DNA from: Georgenia subflava
GTDB taxonomy: Bacteria > Actinomycetota > Actinomycetes > Actinomycetales > Actinomycetaceae
Assembly: GCF_009193155.1 (NCBI RefSeq)
Contig: NZ_VUKD01000002.1
Coordinates: 186,001-250,000 of the forward strand
Reading direction: 5' to 3'
Length of the DNA stretch: 64,000 nt
Part shown: positions 44,987-54,886 of the stretch, piece by piece
How the letters are laid out: the number at the start of each line of letters is the position of its first letter
How positions within the stretch are numbered: position 1 is the stretch's first letter
Translations under genes and position numbers: made by a program
The notes under the pieces: generated by a model
Seen by the model: the letters and a program-made list of their open reading frames with translations, nothing else
Databases searched by the model: none
What the model was told of the DNA's origin: nothing

Positions 44987-45471
44987 TGCAACGGACCTCC
45001 TGGCAGGTGCTTCTCCTGCTGGCGATCGGTGGCGGACTGGTCTCCTACCTCGTGCTCTCCGGGCTCGACGGGCGCGGCTACCTGCCGGTGCCGGTGCCGA
45101 TGAGCACCGCGCTCGGCCCCGCCGCCCTCTCGGTCGTGCTCCTCTGGCTGGGGCGCAACGTCCGCAGGCTGGTGCGCCGCGACCCGACGTCGATGACGCC
45201 GATCGGGGCAGCCAGGGTGGTCGTGCTGGCCAAGGCGAGCGCGCTGGTCGGGGCCGTGCTGGTCGGCTACTTCGGTGCGCAGCTGGTCCTCGCCCTCGAG
45301 AACCTCGCGGCTCCGCTGCCGCGCGACCAGGCCTGGGCAGCCGGTCTGTCGCTGGTCGCCTGCGTGGTGCTGGTCGGGGTCGCGCTGCTCGTCGAGTGGT
45401 GGTGCCGCGTGCCGCCCGAGGACGACGACGAGACACCCGGACGCTCCGGCCACTCGCCCAGCGCAGCCTGA
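44986..45471 (+). CDS. DUF3180 family membrane protein
   Basis: 161 aa with four predicted membrane helices (the first LLLLAIGGGLVSYLVL, the last ACVVLVGVALLVEWW) and an acidic C-terminus. The family is actinobacterial, of unknown function, and lies after folK in Mycobacterium (Rv3605c position). The ATG overlaps the folBK stop (TGATG), so it belongs to the same operon. Upstream open frame is a shadow of folBK. Confidence 0.85.
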   Translation: MQRTSWQVLLLLAIGGGLVSYLVLSGLDGRGYLPVPVPMSTALGPAALSVVLLWLGRNVRRLVRRDPTSMTPIGAARVVVLAKASALVGAVLVGYFGAQLVLALENLAAPLPRDQAWAAGLSLVACVVLVGVALLVEWWCRVPPEDDDETPGRSGHSPSAA

Positions 45472-45721
45472 GCCCGGGGCGCTGGGGCGGCGCCCGGCAG
45501 TGCAGCTCGGACGGCAGGACGAGCTGCGACGTCGGCGGCCAGGCGACCGGCGACGACGTCGTCCGGCGAAGCGGGGCGACATCGGCAGCGCGGCTGCCTC
45601 GGCCGCGGTGAGCCAGGCTGTGGCGTCGGCCGGGCGACGGACAGGGCTCCGACCTCCGGTGGATGGGCCTGACGACAGGATCTGCCAGGCTAGGACCGTG
45701 CAACCACCTGAGGAGACACCG

Positions 45722-46285
45722 ATGAGCAGCGCTCCCCTCGAGCAGTCGGGCGCGGCCCCGCGGGGCACGGCGCCGGAGGCCGCCGAGCCCGGTGCACCGT
45801 CCGCGAGGAGTCCTTTCGAGCCGGTCGGCGTGACGTTCACACCTGTCTCGGCGGGACTGATCACCGCACGGCTCGTCGTCCTGCTGGTGTCGTTCGCGGT
45901 ACCCGTGCTCGGTACCGTCGCCCTCGGCGTCATCTTCGGCGGGTGGGTGTGGGTGGCCCCCGTCGTCGTGGTCGCGGTTCTGGCATGGCTCCTGTGGCTC
46001 ATCCCGCGGCAGGTCCGTGCGATCGGCTACGCCGAGGCGGACGACGACCTGCTGATCCGGACCGGCATCCTCTTCCGCTCCCTGACCGTGGTGCCTTACG
46101 GCCGCATGCAGTTCGTCGACGTCAACGCGGGCCCCCTCGACCGCCGCTTCGGCGTCGCCCAGGTGCGGCTGCACACGGCGGCCGCGCAGACCGACGCGAC
46201 GATTCCCGGCCTGCCGCCGACCGAGGCCGCGCGGCTGCGGGACCGGCTCACTGCCCGTGGCGAGGCGAGGCTGGCCGGGCTGTGA
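45722..46285 (+). CDS. PH-domain (bPH2/DUF304, YdbS-like) membrane protein
   Basis: 187 aa. A ~45-residue hydrophilic N-terminus, two adjacent membrane helices (LITARLVVLLVSFAV and VWVAPVVVVAVLAWLLWLI), then one bacterial PH domain (RTGILFRSLTVVPYGRMQFVDVNAGPLDR and VRLHTAAAQTDATIPGL). AGGAG precedes the ATG; a GTG eight codons earlier is open. It overlaps the next PH gene by four bases. YdbS/YdbT pairs are linked to envelope stress or bacteriocin resistance in Bacillus; function here is not shown. Confidence 0.87.
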   Translation: MSSAPLEQSGAAPRGTAPEAAEPGAPSARSPFEPVGVTFTPVSAGLITARLVVLLVSFAVPVLGTVALGVIFGGWVWVAPVVVVAVLAWLLWLIPRQVRAIGYAEADDDLLIRTGILFRSLTVVPYGRMQFVDVNAGPLDRRFGVAQVRLHTAAAQTDATIPGLPPTEAARLRDRLTARGEARLAGL

Positions 46286-48153
46286 GCAGCGACCGTCCCG
46301 CGTCCTCGGCCGGCGGGCCGGGGCTCGGCGACCTGCCCGAGCCGGCTGCCGGACCGGTCGACGTCACCCCCGCGGCAGACGCGGAGAACCCGCCTGTCGA
46401 CGTCACCGCGGCCGGCGCGGAGAGCCCGCCTGTCGACGTCACCTGGCGCCGCGTCCACAAGATCACCCCGATCCTCAACGCGTGGAAGGTCGTCGTCGCC
46501 GTGCTGGCGTTCTTCGCCTGGCAGCTGAGCGACCAGCTCACCGACCTTCCCGACGAGCTCTGGGAGACCGTCACCCGGTACCGCACGATCGCGATCCTGG
46601 CGGCGGCCGGGGTGCTGCTCGTCGTCGCGCTGGCGGCCGGCCTGTACTCGATGCTCGCCTGGCGACGCATGCGCTTCGCGATCACGGCCGAGTCGGTCGA
46701 CCTGCACACCGGCATCCTTTTCCGGCAGGAACGCCACGCCCGCCTCGTGCGGGTCCAGGCCGTCGACGTCGTCCAGCCCCTGCTCGGCAGGCTGTTCGGC
46801 CTGGCCCAGGTGCGGGTCGAGACGGCCGGCGGCAGCGAGTCGAACGTCATCATCGGCTACCTCAAGGAGTCCGAGGCCCAGGACGTCCGCAACGAGGTCA
46901 TGGCCCGCGCGGCAGGCGTCGACGTGCCGGGCCCCACCCGCGAGGGCGCGGGCGGCGAAGGGACCGCCCGCCAGGTCGCGGCCGCCCCGGAGCGTGAGGT
47001 TCTCCAGGTGCCGCCGGGCCGGATCGTCGGCTCGCTGCTGCTCTCCGGCGGCCTCGTCGTCTTCCTGCTCGTGATCGCCGGCCTGGTGGTGGCGGCGGTG
47101 CTGAGCGGCAGCATGGCTCCGTTCTTCGGTGCACTGCCGGCCATGCTCGGTTGGGGCGGGTACCTGTGGGGCAGGTTCGCCGGCGAGTTCGGCTTCCGTG
47201 CGGCGCTCTCGCCCGACGGCATCCGCCTGCGTCACGGCCTGCTCGAGACCCGCACGCAGACCCTTCCCCCGGGCCGGGTCCAGGCCGTCAAGCTCACCCA
47301 GGCACTCCTGTGGCGCCGGTACGGCTGGTGGCGCGTCGAGGTCAACGTGGCCGGCTACGGCGCCGCGGACCCAACGGGCCAGCGGACGGTCGAGACGGTG
47401 CTGCTGCCCGTCGGACCCAGAGGTGAGGCGCTCAACGCGCTGTGGCTCGTGCTGCCCGACCTCGGCGTGGAGGACGCTCGCGCCGTTCTCGACGCTGCGC
47501 TGGAGGGGTCGGGCGAGGGCGCGGGTTTCCACACCAGCCCGCGCCGGGCCCGTCTGCTCGACCCGCTCACCTGGCGACGGAACGCGCTACGCATCACCGA
47601 CACCGCCCTGCTGATGCGCAGCGGCCGGTTCGGACGTGCCCTGGTCATCGTCCCGCACGAGCGCACCCAGTCCCTGGCGCTCACGCAGGGGCCGCTCGAG
47701 CGGTGGCGCGGCCTGGCCGACCTGCACGCCCACTCGGTTCCTGGGCCGATCGTTCCGGTCGCCTACCACCTCGACGAGATGCTCACGCTGGAGATCCTGC
47801 GCGAGCAGGCCGGCCGCGCCCGCACGGCCCGTGCGTCGGAGGGTCCAGAGGAGTGGATGAGGCGTGTCGCCGTGCCGACGGCGACGGGTCCCGGCGACCC
47901 CGGAGCCCCGGGCGAGAGCAGCGCACCTGGCGGTCCCCACGGCGTCGCGGGCACTCCTGCTGGTCCCGGCGACCCCGGCGCCCCTCGCGCCCCCGGCAGC
48001 TCCGGCGACCCCGACGGTCCCGTCGACCTTGCCGAGAGCGGCGTCGCTGACGCCGCCAGGATCCCGGACGCTCCGGATGGTCCCGACGGTCCCGGCGGTC
48101 AGACCGGGGACGACGGCGACAAGGGTGGGGTCGGCCCGGTGCGCCCCGGCTGA
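46282..48153 (+). CDS. Large PH-domain (YdbT-like) membrane protein with Gly-Pro-rich tail
   Basis: 623 aa. After a hydrophilic start with short PVDVT repeats come paired membrane helices (about residues 70-130), a PH domain (HTGILFRQERHARLVRVQAVDVVQPLLGR), a second helix pair (about 250-300) and two more PH-like segments (RLRHGLLETRTQTLPPGRVQAV, then LMRSGRFGRALVIVPHERTQS). The last ~95 residues are a Gly/Pro/Asp-rich, collagen-like disordered tail. GTG start overlapping the smaller PH gene. Together they match the YdbS-YdbT pair. Confidence 0.88.
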   Translation: MSSDRPASSAGGPGLGDLPEPAAGPVDVTPAADAENPPVDVTAAGAESPPVDVTWRRVHKITPILNAWKVVVAVLAFFAWQLSDQLTDLPDELWETVTRYRTIAILAAAGVLLVVALAAGLYSMLAWRRMRFAITAESVDLHTGILFRQERHARLVRVQAVDVVQPLLGRLFGLAQVRVETAGGSESNVIIGYLKESEAQDVRNEVMARAAGVDVPGPTREGAGGEGTARQVAAAPEREVLQVPPGRIVGSLLLSGGLVVFLLVIAGLVVAAVLSGSMAPFFGALPAMLGWGGYLWGRFAGEFGFRAALSPDGIRLRHGLLETRTQTLPPGRVQAVKLTQALLWRRYGWWRVEVNVAGYGAADPTGQRTVETVLLPVGPRGEALNALWLVLPDLGVEDARAVLDAALEGSGEGAGFHTSPRRARLLDPLTWRRNALRITDTALLMRSGRFGRALVIVPHERTQSLALTQGPLERWRGLADLHAHSVPGPIVPVAYHLDEMLTLEILREQAGRARTARASEGPEEWMRRVAVPTATGPGDPGAPGESSAPGGPHGVAGTPAGPGDPGAPRAPGSSGDPDGPVDLAESGVADAARIPDAPDGPDGPGGQTGDDGDKGGVGPVRPG

Positions 48154-48199
48154 CGGTCCGCCGGGGCGGGGCTCGCCCCGTCCCTGGGATGATGGCCCG

Positions 48200-50083
48200 G
48201 TGAGCACCGCACCCCACCCAGCCCGTCCGCCGGCCCGTCCCGGGCGTCTCGGTCTCGGGGTGGTCGGCGCCGGCCGCGTCGGTGCCGTCCTCGCCAGCGC
48301 CCTGCGCAGCGTCGGCCACTCGGTCGTCGGCGCCAGCGCCGTCTCGGCGGAGAGTCGGGACCGGGTCGAGGCCCTCCTTCCCGGAGTGCCCGTGCTGCCG
48401 GTCGAGGACGTCGTCGAGCGCGCCGAGCTGGTGCTGCTGACCGTCCCGGACGACGTGCTCGGCGAGCTGACCTCCGGGCTCGCCGAGCTCGGCCGCTGGC
48501 AGCCCGGCCAGCTCGTGGTGCACACCTCGGGCCGGTACGGCACCGAGGTGCTGGCACCAGCCCGGGCGGCAGGTGCGATCACGCTGGCGATCCATCCCGC
48601 CATGACCTTCACCGGCACGAGCCTGGATCTCGCACGGCTGACCGGCTGCCCGTTCGCGGTCACCGCCGCGGCGCCCGTGCTGCCGATCGCCCAGGCCCTC
48701 GTGGTCGAGATCGGCGGCGAGCCCGTGGTGCTCGACGAGGCCGAGCGCCCGACCTACCACGCCGCCCTCGCCCACGGCGCCAACCACCTCGTCACCCTCG
48801 TCGCCCAGGCCGAGCGCGCTCTGGCCGCCGCCGGCATCGACGAGCCCGGCGCGCTGCTCACCCCGCTGCTCAGCGCCGCCCTCGACGGCGCCCTCCGAGG
48901 AGGGGAGCACGGCCTGACCGGACCGGTCGTACGTGGCGACGTCGGGACCGTCCGCGCGCACCTGGACGCCCTGACCGCGCTCGCCGGTGAAGACCTCGGG
49001 GACGTCGCCGAGACCTACCGGCACCTCGCCCGCGCCACCACCGTGCGGGCGCTCGCCAACGAACGGATCGGCGCCGCGACCGCCGCCGAGCTGCTCGACG
49101 CGCTGGCCCCCGTCCCGGCCGCGACCGGCCACGGCGCCGCCGGGACCCACGGCACGGCCGCGAACGGTCCGGCTGCCGGTACGGCCGCCCGGACCGGCGT
49201 CCGCGCCACGGCGGAGGTGACGCCGCTGGAGCCCGTGGTGGTCCGCACCCGCACCGAGCTAGCCGCCGCGCTCGCGGTCCTGCCGGGCACCCGTGGCCTG
49301 GTGATGACCATGGGCGCCCTCCACGACGGTCACCTGGCGCTCGTCCGCGAGGCGCGCGCCCGGGCGGACCACGTGGTGGTCTCCGTCTACGTCAACCCGC
49401 TCCAGTTCGGGCCGGGCGAGGACCTCGACGCCTACCCGCGCGACCTCGACTCCGACCTCGCCCTGCTCGCGGGCGAGGGCGTCGACGTCGTCTTCGCGCC
49501 CGACGACGCTGAGGTCTACCCCTCGCAGCCGCTGGTCCGCGTCGACCCCGGGCCGGTGGCCACCGTCCTGGAGGGGCGCACCCGGCCGACGCACTTCGCC
49601 GGGGTTCTCCAGGTCGTGGCCAAGGTGCTCAACCTCGTCCGGCCGGACCTGGCGGTCTTCGGGCAGAAGGACGCCCAGCAGCTCGCGCTGGTGCGCACGA
49701 TGGTGCGTGACCTCGATCTCGGCGTCGAGATCGTCGCCGTCCCGATCAGGCGTGACGACGACGGCCTGGCCATGTCGAGCCGCAACACCTACCTCTCGGC
49801 GACCAATCGGACCCGGGCGCTGTCGCTCGTGCGCGCCCTGCGGGCGGGTCAGGACGCCGCGGCTGCCGGGGCCGGGGTCGACGGGGTGCTGGCGGCCGCC
49901 ACCGAGGTGCTCGGCTCGGCCGAGGGCGTGGACGTCGACTACGTTGCTCTGGTCGACCCCGGCACGTTCCTCCCGCTCGCGGAGGGCGACTCGGGGCCGG
50001 GGCTGCTCGCCGTGGCTGCCCGCGTGGGGCCCACCCGGCTCATCGACAACATGACCGTCGACCTGCAAGGACCGCGACCGTGA
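48200..50083 (+). CDS. panC: DUF2520 Rossmann protein fused to pantothenate synthetase
   Basis: 627 aa in one uninterrupted frame. Residues about 12-310 are a Rossmann/DUF2520 protein ([19 protein letters not shown], then [10 protein letters not shown] and [15 protein letters not shown]). After a Gly/Ala-rich linker (about 312-345), residues 350-627 are pantothenate synthetase with [12 protein letters not shown] from residue 371, FGQKDAQQ and MSSRNTYLS. PanC joins pantoate and beta-alanine using ATP. The DUF2520 half resembles ketopantoate reductase and may supply pantoate. In Mycobacterium these are separate adjacent genes (Rv3603c and panC). The GTG start is 46 bp after the PH gene, and the stop overlaps panD (GTGA). 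Confidence 0.93.
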   Translation: MSTAPHPARPPARPGRLGLGVVGAGRVGAVLASALRSVGHSVVGASAVSAESRDRVEALLPGVPVLPVEDVVERAELVLLTVPDDVLGELTSGLAELGRWQPGQLVVHTSGRYGTEVLAPARAAGAITLAIHPAMTFTGTSLDLARLTGCPFAVTAAAPVLPIAQALVVEIGGEPVVLDEAERPTYHAALAHGANHLVTLVAQAERALAAAGIDEPGALLTPLLSAALDGALRGGEHGLTGPVVRGDVGTVRAHLDALTALAGEDLGDVAETYRHLARATTVRALANERIGAATAAELLDALAPVPAATGHGAAGTHGTAANGPAAGTAARTGVRATAEVTPLEPVVVRTRTELAAALAVLPGTRGLVMTMGALHDGHLALVREARARADHVVVSVYVNPLQFGPGEDLDAYPRDLDSDLALLAGEGVDVVFAPDDAEVYPSQPLVRVDPGPVATVLEGRTRPTHFAGVLQVVAKVLNLVRPDLAVFGQKDAQQLALVRTMVRDLDLGVEIVAVPIRRDDDGLAMSSRNTYLSATNRTRALSLVRALRAGQDAAAAGAGVDGVLAAATEVLGSAEGVDVDYVALVDPGTFLPLAEGDSGPGLLAVAARVGPTRLIDNMTVDLQGPRP

Positions 50084-50583
50084 CCGACCGTTCTCCCCGC
50101 TCGTTGCTGCGCCCGATGATGATCGCCAAGATCCACCGGGCGACGATCACCGCGGCGGACCTGCACTACGTCGGCTCGATCACGGTCGACGCCGATCTCC
50201 TCGACGCCGCGGACCTCCTGCCCGGCCAGCAGGTGGACGTCGTCGACGTGACCAACGGGGCGCGGCTGACCACCTACGTGATCCCGGGGGAGCGGGGCAG
50301 CGGGATCCTGTGCATCAACGGCGCCGCCGCGCACCTCGTGCACGCCGGCGACCTCGTCATCCTCATCGCCTACGGCCAGCTCGACGACGCCGACGCCCGC
50401 AGCTACACCCCGCACGTGGTCTTCGTCGACGAGCACAACAAGATCGTCGACGTCGGCGTCGAGCCCGGGCAGGTTCCCGACGTCGACGCCGGCGAGGCCC
50501 GCCACGTGGAGCCGAGCGGTATCACCACCGCGAGCTACCGCGCCGGCCTGGAGTCCGGAGCCGAGCCCGAGCCCGGCGCCTGA
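50080..50583 (+). CDS. panD: Aspartate 1-decarboxylase
   Basis: 167 aa. It makes beta-alanine for PanC. It is a proenzyme that cuts itself between Gly32 and Ser33 (YVGSITVD) to form the pyruvoyl cofactor. The N-terminus is about eight residues longer than usual and the C-terminal ~35 residues form an extra tail after [14 protein letters not shown]. The GTG overlaps the panC stop, which fits co-expression of both pantothenate-forming enzymes. A coaX gene, which often follows, is absent; the next gene is lysS. Confidence 0.95.
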   Translation: MTDRSPRSLLRPMMIAKIHRATITAADLHYVGSITVDADLLDAADLLPGQQVDVVDVTNGARLTTYVIPGERGSGILCINGAAAHLVHAGDLVILIAYGQLDDADARSYTPHVVFVDEHNKIVDVGVEPGQVPDVDAGEARHVEPSGITTASYRAGLESGAEPEPGA

Positions 50584-50820
50584 TGCCCACCCGGCGACTC
50601 CGGTCGCCGTCGTCGTCCGTCTCGGCTCTGTTGGTGCTCGCGGCACCGGTGACGTCCGAGTCCTGTGCCGAGTTCCGCAGATGCGGATGGGGACCTCGGG
50701 AGGATGCGGACATCGCGAGTGCCGCGGGAGCACGGCCGGGGACATCCAGCCGTGGTCGGGCGCGTCGAGCGGCGCATGTCCGGGCGCGGCTGTCCCCGGC
50801 CGCCCGGCTACCCTTGTGCG

Positions 50821-52380
50821 GTGACCGAGCAGAGCACCGACCAGGACGTGACAGTGACCGTCGAGCACGACGAGGACGAGGCGGGCCACGGCGCCCCGGA
50901 GCAGGTGCGCGTGCGCGCCGAGAAGCGCCGTCGCCTCCTCGACGCCGGGATCGACCCGTACCCCGTCACCCTGCCGATCACGAGCACGGTCGCCGCGGTC
51001 CGCGCCGAGCACTCCGGCCTCGAGGCCGGTGAGGAGACCGACGTCGTCGTCGGCCTCGCCGGCCGCGTGATGTACCTGCGCAACACCGGCAAGCTCTGCT
51101 TCGCCACCCTCCAGGACGGGGCCGGCAACCAGCTGCAGGCCATGCTCAGCAAGGCCGAGGTGGGGGACGAGTCCCTCGCCGCCTTCAAGACCGACGTCGA
51201 CCTCGGCGACCACCTCTTCGTCCGCGGCCGCGTCATCGCCTCGCGCCGCGGCGAGCTGAGCATCTTCGCCGACTCCTGGCAGCTCGCCGCCAAGGCGCTG
51301 CGTCCGCTGCCGAAGACGTACGAGAACGAGGCCGGCGAGCAGGTCGCCCTCTCCGAGGAGGGCCGCGTCCGCCGTCGCCACCTCGACCTGATCATGCGCC
51401 CCGCCGCCCGGGACATGGTGCGCACGCGCGCCGCGGTCGTGCGGTCCCTGCGCCGCTCCCTCGACGAGCGCGAGTTCGTCGAGATCGAGACCCCGATGCT
51501 GCAGGTCCAGCCCGGGGGCGCCGCCGCGCGGCCGTTCGTGACCCACATGAACGCCTACGACATCGACCTGTACATGCGCATCGCCCCCGAGCTCTTCCTC
51601 AAGCGGGCCGTGGTCGGGGGCATCGAGAAGGTCTTCGAGATCAACCGGAACTTCCGCAACGAGGGCGCCGACTCCACGCACTCGCCCGAGTTCTCGATGC
51701 TGGAGGCCTACGAGGCCTACGGCTCCTACGACACGATGGCGACGCTCACCCGCGAGCTGATCCAGCGCGCCGCGACGGACGCGTTCGGCTCGACGACCGT
51801 CACCCTCGACGACGGCACCGAGTACGACCTGGGCGGCCTGTGGGCGGAGCTCTCGCTGTTCGACTCGCTCTCCGAGGCGCTGCGCGAGGAGATCACCCCG
51901 GCGACGCCGATGGCCACCCTGCTCGACCACGCCGCACGGCTCGGGCTCGAGATGGCGCCGCACTACACCCACGGCAAGGTCGTCGAGGAGATCTGGGAGC
52001 ACCTGGTCGGCGACCACCTCTACGCCCCCACCTTCGTGCGCGACTACCCGGTGGACACCTCCCCGCTGACCCGAGCGCACCGCAGCAGGCCCGGGGTGGC
52101 GGAGAAGTGGGACCTCTACGTGCGGGGCTTCGAGCTCGCCACCGCCTACTCCGAGCTGGTCGACCCCGTGGTCCAGCGCGAGCGGTTCGCCGAGCAGGCG
52201 CTCGCGGCGGCGGCCGGTGACCCGGAGGCCATGGTGCTCGACGAGGACTTCCTCGAGGCGATGGAGCAGGGCATGCCCCCGGCCGGCGGCATGGGCATGG
52301 GGATCGACCGCCTGCTCATGGCCCTCACCGGGCACGGCATCCGGGAGACGATCACGTTCCCGCTGGTCAAGCGCCGCTGA
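50821..52380 (+). CDS. lysS: Lysyl-tRNA synthetase, class II
   Basis: 519 aa. An OB-fold anticodon domain (about residues 55-165, [20 protein letters not shown]) precedes the class II catalytic core: motif 2 [20 protein letters not shown] and motif 3 [15 protein letters not shown] near the end. It charges tRNA-Lys. The first ~30 residues are acidic and not conserved. The GTG start has no obvious ribosome-binding site. The 237 bp upstream hold no gene that I can support, and presumably hold its promoter. Confidence 0.96.
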   Translation: MTEQSTDQDVTVTVEHDEDEAGHGAPEQVRVRAEKRRRLLDAGIDPYPVTLPITSTVAAVRAEHSGLEAGEETDVVVGLAGRVMYLRNTGKLCFATLQDGAGNQLQAMLSKAEVGDESLAAFKTDVDLGDHLFVRGRVIASRRGELSIFADSWQLAAKALRPLPKTYENEAGEQVALSEEGRVRRRHLDLIMRPAARDMVRTRAAVVRSLRRSLDEREFVEIETPMLQVQPGGAAARPFVTHMNAYDIDLYMRIAPELFLKRAVVGGIEKVFEINRNFRNEGADSTHSPEFSMLEAYEAYGSYDTMATLTRELIQRAATDAFGSTTVTLDDGTEYDLGGLWAELSLFDSLSEALREEITPATPMATLLDHAARLGLEMAPHYTHGKVVEEIWEHLVGDHLYAPTFVRDYPVDTSPLTRAHRSRPGVAEKWDLYVRGFELATAYSELVDPVVQRERFAEQALAAAAGDPEAMVLDEDFLEAMEQGMPPAGGMGMGIDRLLMALTGHGIRETITFPLVKRR

Positions 52381-52525
52381 GTCGCGCCGCCGCACCGGTG
52401 GCGGGGCACCGTTGAACGACTGGCTCCAGGCTGAGGGTCTGCGCCAGCTCCCGCAGCGGTCGGGTGATCTGGCTGCAGCCAGCCCCGGCACCGGCGTGAG
52501 AGCCACGACCCGGCCGTGGCCACCG

Positions 52526-53392
52526 CTACTGCTCCTCGACGACCGGGGTCGCGGTCGGGGCGCCGGCGCGGCCACGACGGCGGAGCCAGAGCACGACCGC
52601 GAGCGGGACACCCAGCACGACCAGCCAGGGCAGCAGCACACCGGTGACGACGAGGATGCTGCCGGCCGCGGCGACCAGGGAGTTCCAGCCGGTCTCCAGG
52701 CCGCCGAGGAAGCCCTCCGCCTCGATGCGCGCGTCCGTCGGGGCGACGAGGTCGACGCGCAGGGTCGACATCGCCACCTGGTCGGCGAGGTAGTCCCGCT
52801 CGGACTGCAGCGACTCCAGCTCGGACTGCCGCTCGCTGATGGCGGTCTCGGCGGCGATGAGAGCCGCGCTGTCGTCGGCCTCGGCCATGATGCCCAGCAG
52901 CCGGTCCACCGACGTCTGCAGCGCGGTGATGCGGGCGTCGAGGTCGCGTGCCGCGCGGGTGACGTCCTCGGACTCCTGGGAGAGGTCACGAACCTCGCCG
53001 AGGCCCTCGAGGTCGTCCAGCAGGCCCGTGAGCGAGTCGGCCGGGACCCGGACGACGAGCCAGGCGGAGGGCAGCGAGCCGGAGCCGTCGGCGTCCGCGG
53101 CGCGCTCGGTGCGCTGGTCGACCCGGCCGCCGGCGGTCTCCGCCAGCCGCACCAGCTCGTCGGCCGCCGTCGTGGGGCTGTCGACCAGGACGGTGGCCGA
53201 CGCGGTGGTGATCACCTGCCGGTCACCGCCCACGTCGGAGTCTGCCGCGGCCTGCTCCACCTCGGCCCCTGCCCCTGCCCCGGCGTCCCCGGCGCCCTCC
53301 GCGCCGCCGCTGTCCGCACCGCCCTGCCCGGTGCACGACGCGAGCAGCACGACCATCAGCAGCAGACCCAGGACCCGGCGCACGGCTCTCAT
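52526..53392 (-). CDS. DUF4349 lipoprotein
   Basis: 288 aa. Signal peptide with lipobox LASC (Cys20), a Gly/Ala/Glu-rich spacer, a DUF4349 domain (QVITTASATVLVDSP, then WLVVRVPADSLTGLLDDLEGLG and VRDLSQESEDVTRAARDLDARI), a coiled coil (about 150-200), and a C-terminal membrane helix with basic tail. It is thus fixed at both ends. Function unknown. It converges on lysS. Confidence 0.88.
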   Translation of the reverse strand: MRAVRRVLGLLLMVVLLASCTGQGGADSGGAEGAGDAGAGAGAEVEQAAADSDVGGDRQVITTASATVLVDSPTTAADELVRLAETAGGRVDQRTERAADADGSGSLPSAWLVVRVPADSLTGLLDDLEGLGEVRDLSQESEDVTRAARDLDARITALQTSVDRLLGIMAEADDSAALIAAETAISERQSELESLQSERDYLADQVAMSTLRVDLVAPTDARIEAEGFLGGLETGWNSLVAAAGSILVVTGVLLPWLVVLGVPLAVVLWLRRRGRAGAPTATPVVEEQ

Positions 53393-53469
53393 GCCTGGAA
53401 CGTAGGCCGTCCGGCGGCGGCTGGAGCCGGTGTTGCAGAGTCGTAGCCCGATCGTGGCCGGGACGTGAC

Positions 53470-53841
53470 CTACCGCGCGAACGTCCAGCCGGCGAGCGTT
53501 CGGGCGACGTCGTCGTAGGAGGCGCTTCCCTCGGCTACGGAGATCACCAGCGCATAGGCCGGGTCCTCCGGAGCGTCGAGAACGAGGCCGTTGAGTCCGT
53601 AGAGAACGACGGCCGCCACCCAGCCCAGCCGCTTTTTGCCGTCGACGAGCGGGTGGTTGCGGACGATCGACTCGAGGAGGACGGCCGCCTTGGTGTGGAT
53701 GTCGGGGTAGGCATCGGCACCGAAGAGGCTGCTGGCAGGGCGGTGCGCGGCAGAGTCAAGGAGGCCGAGGTCGCGCACCTGAAGGTTGCCGAGCTCCTCG
53801 CACAGGACCAGCAGGTCCTCCAGGTCGAGGTAGCTGATCAC
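53470..53841 (-). CDS. Doc-type (Fic fold) toxin
   Basis: 123 aa. The Fic/Doc motif reads HPLVDGKKRLGW with catalytic His63; the canonical N before the K/G is Lys69. Doc toxins phosphorylate or otherwise modify EF-Tu and stop translation. The N-terminal LLVLCEELGNLQVRDLGLL matches death-on-curing proteins. Its start overlaps the antitoxin stop by four bases, the standard antitoxin-first layout. Confidence 0.9.
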   Translation of the reverse strand: MISYLDLEDLLVLCEELGNLQVRDLGLLDSAAHRPASSLFGADAYPDIHTKAAVLLESIVRNHPLVDGKKRLGWVAAVVLYGLNGLVLDAPEDPAYALVISVAEGSASYDDVARTLAGWTFAR

Positions 53842-54041
53842 TGGGCGAGGCGGTCCAGAAGTGGCCGATAGCGCTCGACGGCGCCGCGCGTCAGGTCGCG
53901 CACCTGGTCCTCGTGCCCACGCCGCGCCCAGGCGTCCTCGATAGCACGCAAAGCGGCTTCGTTCTTGCTCACGCCCTGGCTCCGAGCGAGCTCTGTCAGT
54001 GCCCGGTCCTGGGCCTCGGACAACCGCAGGTTCAGCGCCAT
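53838..54041 (-). CDS. Ribbon-helix-helix antitoxin of the Doc pair
   Basis: 67 aa. The first half (MALNLRLSEAQDRALTELARSQGVSKNEAALRAI in part) has the strand-helix-helix pattern of RHH repressors; the rest should bind the toxin. Start choice: this ATG lies five bases after a perfect 25-bp palindrome, with no ribosome-binding site, so a leaderless or poorly led transcript is possible. An ATG 14 codons earlier would put the palindrome inside the coding region. Confidence 0.85.
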   Translation of the reverse strand: MALNLRLSEAQDRALTELARSQGVSKNEAALRAIEDAWARRGHEDQVRDLTRGAVERYRPLLDRLAQ

Positions 54042-54045
54042 GTCA

Positions 54046-54070
54046 ACATGGTACCGACTCGGTACCATGT
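54046..54070. promoter_or_regulatory. Perfect 25-bp palindrome, operator of the toxin-antitoxin pair
   Basis: ACATGGTACCGA and its exact complement flank a single C. It sits directly upstream of the antitoxin ATG, the place where RHH-Doc complexes bind to shut off their own promoter. Confidence 0.88.
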
Positions 54071-54079
54071 CGGTCGAGG

Positions 54080-54754
54080 TCATCTCGCCGTCAGCAGCAG
54101 CGTGCGGATGTCGCGCTCGGCCTCGTCGACGCGGACCTTGCGGCAGCCCTTGGCCTGCAGGTCGCGAATCATGGCCGGCTCGTTGCGCGCCAGGTTCAGC
54201 CCGCGCCACACGAGGGTCATCGGCGGCTTGCGTGCCTCGCCCAGGTCACGCATGAGTCGGAACCAGAACGTCTGCGCGCGGGGCCGGAAGATGCACAGCG
54301 CGTCGGCGAGGATGTCCTCCTCGCGGCACGCCTCGACGATCTCGGCGGCGAAGATGCCCTCGGCGATGAAGATGGGGAAGCCGTCGAGCGACAGGCTGGT
54401 GGTGCCGGTGCGCGCGTTGGTGGGGATGTCGTAGACGGGCAGCTCGGCACTCCCGGTCCGGCTCAGCTCGAGCAGCGCGGACATCGCGGCCGTGCGGTCC
54501 CAGGTACGCGGCGAGTCCCAGTCCACGACGCCGTAGCGGCGCGGCAGGTCCGGGTGGTCGCCGTCGAGGTAGAAGTCGTCCAGCGAGACGACCGGCAGGC
54601 CCATCCGGCGGGTGAGCGAGGTCTTGCCCGAGCCCGAGGGGCCGGTGAGCAGCACGACTCGCGCAGCCGCGTGACGCGAGCCCGGCGGCAGGTCGAACAG
54701 ACCCTCCTGCGCGCCGTGCTCGGTGTCGTCCGAGTCGTCCACGCCCAGGGTCAT
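54080..54754 (-). CDS. Uridine-kinase-like P-loop NTPase
   Basis: 224 aa. Walker A GPSGSGKT at residues 38-45, then SLDDFYLDGDHPDLPRRYG and DWDSPRTWD, which match the uridine/cytidine kinase fold. The lid segment differs from true Udk, and the group is common in actinobacteria as 'uridine kinase' without proof. It is cytosolic. It lies upstream of the toxin-antitoxin pair on the same strand. Confidence 0.82.
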   Translation of the reverse strand: MTLGVDDSDDTEHGAQEGLFDLPPGSRHAAARVVLLTGPSGSGKTSLTRRMGLPVVSLDDFYLDGDHPDLPRRYGVVDWDSPRTWDRTAAMSALLELSRTGSAELPVYDIPTNARTGTTSLSLDGFPIFIAEGIFAAEIVEACREEDILADALCIFRPRAQTFWFRLMRDLGEARKPPMTLVWRGLNLARNEPAMIRDLQAKGCRKVRVDEAERDIRTLLLTAR

Positions 54755-54886
54755 GCCACGTCCTTCCGACCGCCTCCGACCCGGTGCGGGCCCCGACCAG
54801 GATAGGCCCCGTGCGATCAGCCGACGACGACGACGTCGAGCGTGCGGCGACGTTACTGGCCTCCCGCAGCCCGGCCCCTTGCCGGG

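Noticed and set aside
49200-49320. A separate panC start that would undo the DUF2520 fusion
   Set aside because: In-frame GTG codons exist near the linker but there is no stop codon or frameshift between the domains, and no strong ribosome-binding site.
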